11,111 bases of DNA from Auxenochlorella pyrenoidosa. Taxonomy: Eukaryota; Chlorophyta; Trebouxiophyceae; Chlorellales; Chlorellaceae. Location of the stretch: positions 38,219-49,329 of the forward strand of contig KQ482050.1 in NCBI GenBank assembly GCA_001430745.1, given 5' to 3'. Position numbers and translations under genes: made by a program. Below are positions 1 to 8,827 of the stretch, one piece after another (position 1 is the stretch's first letter; each line of letters begins with the position of its first letter). The notes under the pieces were generated by a model that had not been told where the DNA came from, did no database searches, and saw only the letters and a list, made by a program, of their open reading frames with translations.

Positions 1-3000
1 CCTCTGGCAGCAGGCGCCACCGGCGGCAGCGGCGGCAGCGCTGCGGCAGCAGGGGGCCTGGCGCCCGAGAAGCTGCTGCAGCTGGCAGAGACCATGGCGG
101 CGCGCCAGCTGGCGGCCGCGGGGCCCGGCAAGCCCGGCGGCAGCGGCGGCGGCGGCGGCGGCAAGGCAGCCCCGGGGCTCAGCTACGAGGCTCTGCTGCT
201 GCACCTGGACATTCTGCAGGGCCAGGGCAAGGCGGCGGCGGCGCTGGAGTTGCTGGAAGGGCCCGCGGGCGCTGCCGTGCCCCTGGCTGCAGACCGGCTG
301 CAGCTGAGGGCGGCGGCGCTGGTGCGCGCCGGCGACCTGCCTGCCGCGGCCGCCTGCTACCGCGAGGCCGTAGCGTCGTGCCCCGATGACTGGCTGTCCT
401 GGCAGCTGTACCTCGACTGCATGCTGCCGGGCAGCGGCGACGGCAGCGGCGGCGCGCAGGGCACCACTGGCAGCGCCGGCGGAGGGCGCTTCCCCGTCGG
501 GGTGGTGGGTGGGCTGGCAGACAGCTGGGATCGGCGGCGGGCGGCGGATGAGGCCGCGGCGGGGGTGCCCGCCGCCGCGCCTGATGCCGCCTCGGTGGCA
601 GCAGTGGAGGAGTCGATGCGCCAGCTCAGCGACGCCGTGGCGGCCAACGACAGCTGGGCTCGCCAGCTGGCAGCAGGCACGCTGCGCTCGCCACACCTGT
701 GGGGCTGCGAGGCGCTGCTGCGCCGGCACCGCCTTGCGGTGGCCGCCAGCGATGCCACGGCCGCTGCGGCGCTGCAGGACGAGCTGGCGGCGGCGGTGGG
801 CGACGCATTTGCCCGCCTCTGTGGCAACTTTGGCTGTGTGGCCGACCTGCGGCCATACTTGGCCGTCCTGGAAGGTCCGATGGCGCAGCAGCTGGCAGCC
901 AGGGCGCATGAGCTGGCGGCAGAGGGGAACGCGGCGGATGAGGTGTCGGGGGCAGCCAGCAGCAGCAGCGCAGAGGGCGCGAGCGGCAGCAGCGGCGCCA
1001 GCTCTGCCGCTGCAGAGAACGGCAGGGAGGGCAGCAACGGCACGGCCGATGGTGGCAGCGGTGAGGCCGGCACCCAGGGCAGCACGCGCGGCGTGTCTGC
1101 CCAGGTGCGGCGGCTGCAGCGGGTGGTGAACGCTCACGCACTGGAGGCAGAGCTGGGCCTGCCTGGCTACCGCTCGCCCGCCGACGCAGAGGCTCATGCG
1201 GCCAGGCTGCTGTCGCTCTACGCAGACCAGATGCACCTGTCGGGTGGGTGTCGGGGCTGGTGGTGCCCTTTGGGCACCTGGCAGGGATGGGCACTGGCAA
1301 GCGGGTGTCGCCGTGGTGGGAAAACTCGCTGTGCACGGTCCTCTGAAGGCTGCCTGAAACGCGCCTGTGTTTCCTCCTTGGATGCTGACGCCGACAGCGC
1401 CCCTCCTCCCCCTCCCTTCAACCACACATGCAGCTGGGCTGGATGAGAAGGAGCGGGGCTATGGCGAGGAGCTGGTTGCGCTGGCAGTGGAGGCGCTGAT
1501 GCGCGCCGCTGCCTTGGAGGGCGGGCAGGCGCTGCCAGAGCGGCAGGAGCGGCGCATGGCACGCATGCTGCAGGCAAGCAGCGGCAGTGTGGGCGTGTCA
1601 AAGGGTGGGGCGGGCTAGGCATTCTGTGGTTGCAGGCCAGCCTGGCGGCAGCCCGCACTGCATACACCAGGCAGGCTCTTGCCAGCCTCCAGCCTCTGTG
1701 AAATGCTGCAAGCGCCAGCGCTCTCGTGCAGACCATCTCCAGCCTCGCGTCCCGCTGTCGACCACCTAGCCTGATGCGCATCGCGTCCACGCCGGGCCTC
1801 CTGAAGCCAGCTGTCTGACCTGTCTGCACCTCATGCCAGCGCCACCCGTGCCGCCCCTGCACCGTAGGCGCTGCTCGTCTTGGAGGCTGCGCAGCAGCGG
1901 CGCAAGGTGTCGGCGCCGCTGCGGCTGGCAGCGACCGCGCTCTACAGCTTGCTGGCGGCGCCTGGGCTGGGTGAGCAGGGGGATGCAGGCGTCAGCTGCA
2001 GGCACAGGCCCCTGCGCTCCTCAGCTGACCGTTCCAAGCATTGCAGGGATGGGCTTGCCTCAGCAATTCCCTTCCCCGCTGTGTCGCGATGCCCTCCCAG
2101 CCGGCTGGTGCGTCGCCCCGCCCCCCCTGCCCTGCAGCCGCCGCCCAGCTTGCCGCCCTGGACATCAAGAGCATCCTGCACGACTCCATGACCGGCCACT
2201 GGCTGCTGCCGTTGCTGTCCGGGCTGCTGCCGCTGGTGGCGGCGCCGCCGGCTGAGGGGCAGCCCGATCTGCGCAAGTGAGCCCCCCCCCCCCCCTGGGG
2301 CTGCAGCAGGCAGCAGCTTGCCCACACCTGCACGCCTCCCAGAGCTGGTGTGCTGTGGCCGGGGTGCGGACCCAGGGGCCCGCCAGCGAGGCGCTCGTGC
2401 TGGGCCCTTATTCCAGGGCACTCTGCGCCGCCCGGGCCCGCCGCGCAGGTGGATCGAGGGCTGCTGCGCCCTGCACGAGCTGCACCAGCAGGAGGCGGGG
2501 GAGACGCTGGGCACCGCCCTGCAGCACGGCACCTACTCCAAGGCAGGCGGGGAGGGGGTGGGGGTGTGTGGAGGCACCAAAAGGCTCCAAGGGAGCGGCG
2601 CGCCGGCCTTACTGCTGGCCTTCCCTTTTTATACAGGGTTAAAACTCCACCCCAAGAGGTGCACTTACGGGTGTGCTGTAGCTGCCATCAGCAGCCTAGG
2701 CGTGATGCCAGGCTCCTCGCCCCTCGCCTGCAAGCGGCCTCCAGGGCCTTTGGCCCTCCCCCGCCTCCCTCACCTCACCCCCGCTGAGCCAGTGCGGGCG
2801 CCCCTGCGCAGGTCCCCGAGTTTGTTGACTTCAAGGAGCGCCTGCAGCACTCGCACGCCCGCGCCCTGGCGTCCGTGCTGCAGTCCCTGCTGCCGCCGCG
2901 CAGCGCCGCGGCGGCCGGCAGCGCCCAGCCGGCAGGCGCTCCGCTGCAGAGCCTGTTCCCCGCCGGCACCACCAGGGGGCTGCGCCAGGCGCTGCAGCAC

Positions 3001-3936
3001 GCGCGGGCGCTGCTGGTGGCGGCAGCTGCCGGCGGCACCGGGCCCGCGCTGCGCTTCAACGAAGACCTGTCTACCCGCCCCAGCTGGTGCCCCCCTGGCT
3101 CTGCCAGCAGCGCGGCAGTGGCCGACTGGTGGCGCCAAGCAGACGCGGCGCAGCAGGCGCAGCAGCCGCCAGCCGGCTACGCGCGCTGCTGGTGGGCGGC
3201 CACGCTGGCGGCCGAAGGCGGCAGCCCCGAGGCAGCTTCCTGGCGCTCTCGCTGCCTAAACGAGCTGCGTGCTCGGGTGGCCTGGGCCCTGGCCGCGTCC
3301 GCCGCGCTCGACAGCGCCGCCGACGCTGCTGCGCTAGCAGAGCAGCTGGGCCCCTTGGTGCCAGCCGGCAGCGCCGAGGCAGCCGCGCTTGATGGCAGCC
3401 CGGCGCTGCAGGCGGCTGCCTGCCGCGCCACGCTGGCCCTGCTGCAGCAGCTGGCAGGCGGCGCGGGCAGTGATGCAGGCCATGGACTGCAGGCAGCATC
3501 TGACCTTGCGTCAGCCTGCTCGGCAGCCAGCAAGCGCGCAGCTGCAGAGCTGGCGGCAGCGCAGGCGATGCCGCTGCTGCCCGGCAGCGCCATCACCGCT
3601 GCAGCAGCCCTCGTGTCCGACTGTGCCTCTGCGTCTGCGGTGTTCCAGCGCCTGAAGAAGCTGGCAGGCAAGGGGAAGCCAGAGCTGGCCGCCGCGGCAG
3701 GCGAGGCCGCGAGCGCGGCGGACGCGGCGGCAGCCGAGGTCAAGGCGGCAGCGGCGGCGGCGCTGGCGGCGTGCAACCACGAGCAGCGCGTTGGCGCGGC
3801 AGCGCAGCTGGTGCAGCTGGATGGCGGGGAGGAGGGAGGGGCGCGGCTGTGGGGCTTTGAGCCGGCGCTCGAGGCTCGCGGCGTGCTGGCGGGCCTGGTC
3901 CGCACGCAGGGCGCCGTGCTGGCCAGCCTGAAGTAG
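1..3936 (+). CDS. NAA25: NAA25 homologue: auxiliary (TPR) subunit of NatB N-terminal acetyltransferase, 5'-partial, six exons
   Basis: NAA25 (Mdm20 in yeast) is the ribosome-anchoring partner of the catalytic subunit NAA20. Together they acetylate new proteins starting Met-Asp, -Glu, -Asn or -Gln in the cytosol. Exons: <1-1243, 1434-1573, 1868-1970, 2138-2276, 2449-2542, 2812-3936. They join to exactly 948 codons including TAG, so 947 residues are visible. The frame is open from base 1, so the ATG at 94 is internal. Family hallmarks: EKLLQLAE near residue 23, a TPR-like helix pair ending CPDDWLSWQLYLDC, DEKERGYGEEL after intron 1, LDIKSILHD near residue 504, and YSK/VPEFVDFKERLQHS across intron 5, which closely resembles plant NAA25 as I recall it. 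A low-complexity Ser/Gly/Ala insert covers residues about 317-364. Introns 2 and 5 are best read as GC-AG; the others are GT-AG. The N-terminal TPR repeats lie left of the window. The family call is strong; the exact ends of introns 2 and 5 are less sure. Confidence 0.88.
1574..1867 (+). other. Probable GC-AG intron (NAA25 intron 2)
   Basis: The donor reads CTGCAG/GCAAGC and the acceptor is CCGTAG. This is the phase-0 junction that joins MARMLQ directly to ALLVLEAAQQRRK in a frame that continues the conserved helix. GT donors further right in the same frame (1589, 1595) are poor matches and would add unconserved residues. The intron contains an inner TTGCAG at about 1630, so a small extra exon cannot be fully excluded. 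Confidence 0.65.
2282..2295 (+). repeat. C14 homopolymer next to a splice donor
   Basis: Fourteen consecutive C start four to five bases after the GTGAG donor of NAA25 intron 4 (intron 2277-2448). The tract sits where U1 snRNA pairing ends and is prone to length errors in sequencing. No function can be assigned from sequence. Confidence 0.9.
2543..2811 (+). other. Probable GC-AG intron (NAA25 intron 5)
   Basis: The donor reads TCCAAG/GCAGGC and the acceptor GCGCAG/GTCCCC, both phase 0. Splicing here fuses TYSK to VPEFVDFKERLQ, the most conserved block of plant NAA25, with no residue gained or lost. The nearest in-phase GT (2558) would insert AGGEG into that block. Confidence 0.72.
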
Positions 3937-4620
3937 CTTTGCGCTGCTCGGGGCACCCTTGCTGGGGCGTTGCCTGTCCATCGAACAAGCGTTTGTATTG
4001 GCACCTGTCTTCTCTTCATCTGACAGGACAGCGAGGAGCGCATGGCATCACTGTGATGGCAGCAGGTCAAAATCTTGCCTTGCTGGTGGAGGGCATGGAC
4101 AGTGGGGGAGGCAGCTGGCGGTCATCGTAATGCACAACCCTGCCGTGGTGCTGGAAGGGGAGGCAATACCACAGCGGGGACGCCAGCTGCATAGCAGGTG
4201 GGCCGGCGGCTGCTCGGCAAGGTCGTTGGCCAGCCTTGACGTCGGGCTAGGCAAAGGTGCAGTGCAGCGGTGGCCCCACAAGCACTACAGATGAGCAGGC
4301 CGGCAAGCCAGATGAGCAGGCAGGCGAGCAGGCAGGCAGCATGCATGCTGGCTCCCAGTCGGGCATTCGCCTGAGGGGGCGCGTGCATGCAGGATTCGGG
4401 AAAGGGGCGCAACAGCGCAGTTCAGGCTATCTGACAAACTCCCAAGCACAGCTTCTTGGAGAAACACCGTGACCGATCAAGCAGTCTTTTGTGCCGCCGG
4501 CAGTCTGAAGGTCCTGCAGTGGAAGGGTGCGGGCGCCGGCGCCGCAGCCTCCAGGGACACTTCATGAGAGAGCATCCCACACCGCATGGTCCCGCCCTCC
4601 GTGCCTGAATTGAGGCTTTG
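3937..4620. other. Intergenic spacer: 3' end of NAA25 and upstream region of the thioredoxin-like gene
   Basis: No ORF here has family resemblance or splice-compatible extension. The first few hundred bases should hold the NAA25 3' UTR, but no TGTAA poly(A) signal (common in green algae) is present. An imperfect 21-bp repeat lies at 4288-4340. The last 100 bases or so lead into the TATA-like box of the next gene. Confidence 0.6.
4288..4340 (+). repeat. Imperfect 21-bp direct repeat running into GCAGG-rich tract
   Basis: A unit beginning CAGATGAGCAGGC starts at 4288 and again at 4309, followed by degenerate AGCAGGCAGGC copies to 4340. It lies in the spacer and codes for nothing recognisable. 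It looks like a minor satellite-type tandem repeat. Confidence 0.65.
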
Positions 4621-4622
4621 TG

Positions 4623-4630
4623 CATATATA
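4623..4630 (+). promoter_or_regulatory. TATA-like box of the thioredoxin-like gene
   Basis: CATATATA followed by GGGCCC stands out in a GC-rich stretch, about 225 bases before the first in-frame ATG (4855) of the next gene. There is no ATG between an expected start near 4655 and 4855, which fits a leader of about 200 bases. The call rests on sequence and position only. Confidence 0.45.
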
Positions 4631-4854
4631 GGGCCCGTTCTCACCCGGGTTGGCCTCTGGGGCCTTGCTGCCCGGTGCAAAGACGGTTGTGTCCCTTCGT
4701 GTTGAGCGGCTCTTTGCAGCCGGAAGCACAGGAGTCTGCCAAGCAGCAGCATACATCAACAGAAAGCATCGGAGCGCGTCTGGCGGGTGACTTCGCCCCA
4801 GCTGGAGGCGTGTTTTCCGCGTCCGCGTCCGCCGGCACTATTTACCTGTGCCCC

Positions 4855-5968
4855 ATGGCCCCCTCTCCACTTTCAATCGCGATCCAACTTTACTCACGCG
4901 CACGATCCAACATGCTAACCTCTCTAGCAGCCCTGCGAGCCAGCCCTGCGCCTGCGGGCGCCACTGCGGCCCGCCTGTCTAGGCGCCATCTGCTCTTGCA
5001 GCTGGCCAGTTTTACTGCAGCCAACATGGCACCCCACGAGCTTGCAGCCAACGCGGTGGCAGAGTGCAGCACCGACGACTGGACCGAGCAAGAACTGACA
5101 GAGAGCATAGTGGCTCTGCCGGCCGCCCAGCTGCTGCCGCCACCCGTCCTCGAAAACAGCATCGGCCCCTGCAGCAAGATCGCCAGCCGACGGGGCCTGC
5201 TGCACCCAGCGGCCGCTGCCGCGCCACCACTGCCGCTGCCGGCCGCCTCCCTGCTGCCGCCGGCCCAGGAGCCCGAAGTGCTGCAGGTGCGACCTTGAGA
5301 AGCAGCAGCTGGGGATGCCAAGTGACCTGGTTTGGTTCCATGCTGCAGAACAGTGCCAAGCTCTGTCGGTGGCAGGTTGCTGCAAATGTGCCCGTTCAGG
5401 ACTGCCGCTTGTCCCACACATGGCCCCATCCCCACCCCACCCCACCCCCTCCCATCCGCCCTCACAGCAGATCGGCTCTGCGGCAGAGCTGCAGCAGTGC
5501 CTGGAAGCCCACCCCGGCCGCCTGGTGGTGGCGCACTTCTCCGCAGACGGGTGCCCCTTTGGTGCGGCCTTTGCGCCCTGGCTGGCCCAGGCGGCGCGCC
5601 GCTTCCCCGCCGCCCTGTTCCTGAACGTGGCCTCTGCGGCAGAGCCGGCAGCCCCAGCAGCCCCAGCGGAGCAGCTGCTTCCAGCAACCGCCCTTGACGT
5701 CGGGCCGCTGCCATGCATGCTGCTGCTGCAAGATGGTCGGGTGGTGCAACGCCTCGAGCTCATCGGCAGCAGTCTGGCTGGCAGCCTGGATGCCAGTGCA
5801 GATGGCAGCTTTGACGCCACCGATGCAGCCGCAGCAGAGACGTGGCAGCCCGCCGTCGAGGCGGCCGCTGCCGCTCGCCTGCTGCATGCCGCGCTGCTTG
5901 GCGCGCTGGTGCGTGTGCGCCTGCTGCACGCCGACTGTGCCCCGCTGCCAGCCGTGGTCTACGCCTGA
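4855..5968 (+). CDS. Thioredoxin-fold protein with degenerate active site, probably organelle-targeted, two exons
   Basis: Exons 4855-5286 and 5471-5968 join in phase 0 to give 309 residues. 4855 is the first ATG after the TATA-like box (CCCCATGGCC); ATG 4912 with A at -3 is an alternative giving 290 residues. Residues 1-60 are rich in Ser, Ala and Arg with few acids, like a transit peptide. Inside it SRRHLLLQLASF (42-53), then alanine-rich sequence to ANA (65-67), resembles a twin-arginine thylakoid-lumen signal. Exon 2 matches the thioredoxin fold: a buried strand RLVVAHFSA, active-site loop DGCPF (170-174), helix to ARRFP, strand ALFLNVA, and the cis-proline strand GPLPCMLLL (Pro about 225) followed by QDGRVV. 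The usual WCGPC has become DGCPF, so both redox cysteines are replaced and a single Cys sits between them. It is unlikely to be a normal disulfide reductase. Residues 68-144 and the C-terminal alanine-rich tail match nothing I recognise. Plastid targeting is inferred. Confidence 0.72.
5287..5470 (+). other. Intron with tandem (NAGNAG) acceptor
   Basis: The donor is CTGCAG/GTGCGA; the acceptor is CTCACAGCAG/ATCGGC. Two AGs three bases apart (ending at 5467 and 5470) allow two products differing by one Gln, both in frame, at the boundary of the N-terminal segment and the thioredoxin fold. A C/T-rich tract at about 5421-5460 precedes it. Confidence 0.75.
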
Positions 5969-6969
5969 GCGCTGCCAGGCGCACCTTATGCTATGCCCGA
6001 GCACAGGGGACCTCTGTCTGCCCCATCTGCTCCTTTTCAGCAATGCCAACCAATCAGCCCTGTCCCGCCATGTCTTGTGTTTTGTTCCGAACAAACCCTC
6101 TGATTGAGTCATGTACCTGGTGCTCCCAATGCCATGCACAACTGCGTTTGCCGAGCTCATGCGCTCGTAGATACAATCTGCCACACCGTCCTCACACTGC
6201 GTCGACCGCTGGCTAGCGCTCGCCCTTCCCATCCCCATCGTCTTGAACCCTTCTGTACCCTGCCTGCCAAGCGATGTCATCATTGAGCACGCCACCCGCG
6301 TTCCTTCTGTGCACTACACCTTAATTTTCTATGTATCCTTTCCGTGCTTGTGCACCCCATCCATGCACAGGCGCGTGAGCATCACACAGAATGCTGGACC
6401 TGCATGGCTCCCTGGCACTCAAACTGCACTATCTCGTTGCCTCCATATTCTTTTAGAGCACCATCTGCATCATGTGAAGTCATCGCCACTTTGAACGCAG
6501 GCTGAATGTGGCAGCGGGATGCTGGTTCCATCATGCGAGGGGCGGTGTGTGTTGCTGTCGCAGCGGCTGCTGGCTGACGCGCAGCTGGACCCTGCCCTGC
6601 TTGCACGGCAGGTGATGCAGAACAGTCGGCTGAAATGGGCCCCTGGCAATTTGGTGCAGCAGCACGAGCACAACAGCTGGGGCGAGCATTTGCCGCGGCC
6701 GCGTGGCAGTGCAGCGCTGGCAAGCAGGCAAGATGCTGGCAGGCCAGCCTAGCCTGCGCCCCCCTTGACCACTTACCACCTCACTGCGTGACAGTCCCGA
6801 TCAGTGGGTCAGCGGGTGCCTGCGGGACAAACGAGTGCTGGCACCAGGTGTCCTTTCGTGACAAGATCCACGACACGTGCTTGTAGCGCTCTTCAGATTG
6901 CTGGAGCTCAACGAAGGCTTTTGGAAGCTTGCGCGAGCATTGCACAGCACTGCAAGCCAGGGTGCCACT
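5969..6969. other. Gene-poor spacer between the thioredoxin-like and mTERF genes
   Basis: About 1 kb less GC-rich than the flanking genes. It should contain the 3' UTR of the thioredoxin-like gene and the promoter and leader of the mTERF gene, but I see no clear TATA box or TGTAA signal. A CCAATCA at 6051 may be chance. An ORF at 6519-6752 contains a helix-like stretch (RLLADAQLDPALLARQ) but has no recognisable family. The mTERF exon 1 frame stays open upstream to 6862, so a 5' extension of that gene is possible. Confidence 0.55.
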
Positions 6970-8269
6970 ATGCAAGGTCTGTTGCGGCAAGCCGCGGCCA
7001 GTGGGCAGCTGTTGGCCGCCGGTCCGGGGCCAGGAAGTCTTTTTGCGGCGCTGCAAGCGACTGTCGGGTTGTCAGCAGCAGCTGGCGCGGCAGCCGCGGG
7101 CCGTCGCCTGTTCACGCAGGTGGGGGCGCTGGGCTCATGTACTTTTCGAGGCATGCACCTACTGCATGTGTGCAGCATATGCATCTGCTGGTGCTGCTCC
7201 TCTGTCTTGAGCCGCTGCACTGCCAACCCTGCGCTGCCAGAGTTTGCAGGAAGCGGGAGCTGCGCACCCGCACCACCGTTATGCCGACAGCCACCGCAGC
7301 TGGGAGGGGGCCACAACCTACCGCGCAGTGGTCCAGCGGGGGCACCCTGGCGAGGCAGCAGCAGGGCCTGCACCTGGGCGCCGGCCTGAGGGCCCCCCTT
7401 CGAGAGCGCTGGCTGCCCTGGCAGCGCAGCACGGCGTGCCCGATGGCAAGGTGAGGCAGGGCAGACTTGCACTGGCCCGGCTGAACGCAAGTTGCATCTA
7501 CTGCTCTCAGCCATCTGGGCCTGTCCTGGTGCTACCATTGCTTTGACTGACTTGTGCCTTGCTCATCCAGCGTGCACGCATGGCTGTGCAGCCTGGCAGC
7601 AGGCTTGCTGCGACTGGGCCCCGGCCCCCTGGTCCCTGCCAGCAGGGGTTTGCTGCGGCAGTGGAGAAGCTGCAGGTGGAGCGCCAACATGGCCTGGTGC
7701 AGCACGCCGAGGGCGTGGCTCTGCACCTGCAGGTGGGTGGGAGTGTCACCGCTCAAAGGGTGGGGGCGCGGCTTGGCCCGTCTGCCTGCCTCGCCCCGCC
7801 GTTCTGCACTCATTCGCAAGTTGGCTTGCCCGTGGCGCGCGCGTGCTTGTTGCTGTTCCCCCGCAGCACCTGGGCCTGGGCTTGGAGACGGTGGGGCGTA
7901 TGTTGCAGGCCTGCCCCGCGCTCTTCTCCTTCCCCGCCGAGGAGCGTGCCGAGGTGGGCTGGTGCTGGGCTGGCCATGCATAGCATGCATCAAGTGGTTG
8001 TTGGCTGCACATGCATGGCTCGGCAGGGCCGTGCATTGGAAGGCGGTGCGTGTATGGGCTTAACCTGCGCTCTAAACCACTCCCGCCATGCTGAATTGCC
8101 TCCTCTGGCCGCTGCCTCGCAGGTGCTGCTGGCAGAGCTGATGGGAGAGCGCTGTGGGCGCTCTGTCGCACAAGCAGCCGAGCTGTTCATACGCTGCCCC
8201 GCTCTGGCCAACACGCGTCACGTCATGCCTTCGATTGTTCGGCTGGTGTCTGACAACCATGGAGACTAG
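6970..8269 (+). CDS. mTERF-family protein, organelle nucleic-acid binding, five exons
   Basis: mTERF proteins are helical-repeat proteins that bind DNA or RNA in mitochondria or plastids and act in transcription, splicing or translation there. Exons 6970-7119, 7250-7450, 7571-7732, 7867-7953 and 8123-8269 give 248 residues; each is a multiple of three and all four introns are phase 0. The start is the first in-frame ATG (A at -3). Residues 1-50 lack acids and end GRRLFTQ, a good mitochondrial or dual presequence. Repeat-like units: ALAALAAQHGVPDGK (about 103-117), HLGLGLETVGRMLQACPALF (172-191) and ELMGERCGRSVAQAAELFI (about 205-223) followed by RCPALA. The last two show the typical leucine-rich helix, then CPAL with the conserved proline. 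The protein is short for the family (often over 300) with about three repeats. Exons 4-5 are confident; the N-terminus and the junction of exons 2-3 are less so. Confidence 0.7.
7973..8019 (+). repeat. Intronic inverted repeat with ATGCAT/GCATGC cluster
   Basis: GCCATGCAT at 7973-7981 is the exact reverse complement of ATGCATGGC at 8011-8019, separated by 29 bases; GCATGCAT also occurs in the loop. It lies in mTERF intron 4 (7954-8122) and could form a 9-bp stem in the pre-mRNA. No role is evident. Confidence 0.6.
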
Positions 8270-8827
8270 GCGGGGCCAGCAACTGGAGATCTAGTCTGCT
8301 AGCCAGTCTAGACTCCTGAGGAGCTGTCAGGCACCTCACCTACCTAGGCTGGCCTGCTCTTTCCTTGCTCAAACTGTGACTGCATCCCAGCTCTTCCCAC
8401 CAGCATGCCAGGCTGTGTGCCCGACTTTAAGGATCCGTCGTCCTGCAGACACCACTTCATACAATGATTGCAAACATTTGTGTACCAGTACCAGCCCCTG
8501 TTATACCATGATTTGCTAGCACGTAGCACGTGGTGCGTGATTCTCTGGCATGTTCATGAAGTTTATCTTCCTTTCTCTACCTCCAAACTTTGTGTGCTGT
8601 GCGTGTCAATGGTCCTCCAACCACACCCGACCCTTTGGCGGCCCCATGCTGGCCTCCTGTCTGTCCCTCGCACATCCTCTGTAAGGGAAATAGCTTCACA
8701 TGAGCATGAATGTCAACCTGCATGCGCCCGTGCGCCGACAACAGCGCCTGCAGAACGTCCACCTGCAATTGGCTGCTGCGCCGCGCTGCGCGGCGCCGCA
8801 CCATCCTTTCAGCCGCGCATTGGCAGC
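8270..8827. other. Spacer between the mTERF and ABC1K genes
   Basis: This stretch holds the mTERF 3' UTR and the ABC1K upstream region. Base composition is more mixed than in the genes. The only recognisable signal is TGTAA at 8680. An open frame at 8468-8827 runs into the ABC1K first exon but lacks family features and is probably leader or chance. Confidence 0.55.
8680..8684 (+). terminator. Candidate TGTAA poly(A) signal
   Basis: TGTAA is the usual polyadenylation signal of chlorophyte nuclear genes. This is the only convincing copy downstream of a stop codon in the window, about 410 bases after the mTERF stop. It would leave about 140 bases before the ABC1K start. Confidence 0.4.

Noticed and set aside
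357..1085. Open frames on both strands overlapping the first NAA25 exon
   Set aside because: They are compositional shadows; only the + strand frame starting at base 1 carries conserved NAA25 blocks.
94..1446. Single-exon gene starting at ATG 94 and ending at 1446
   Set aside because: The frame is open and conserved upstream of 94, and conservation stops at the 1243 donor; the last 67 codons are intron.
1634..1670. Mini-exon within NAA25 intron 2 (after TTGCAG, before CACCAG/GCAGGC)
   Set aside because: It would insert residues into a conserved helix and break the in-phase junction; no independent support.
4270..4400. Possible CRISPR or mobile-element repeat
   Set aside because: There are only two imperfect 21-bp units with no regular spacers, no terminal inverted repeats and no transposase; the genes are eukaryotic.
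4618..4854. N-terminal extension of the thioredoxin-like protein to an ATG at 4618
   Set aside because: It overlaps the TATA-like box and would place the start codon upstream of the likely transcription start.
6519..6752. Small ORF in the spacer before the mTERF gene
   Set aside because: It contains a helix-like stretch but no family resemblance, clear promoter or splice partner. It is mentioned only as a possible upstream exon.
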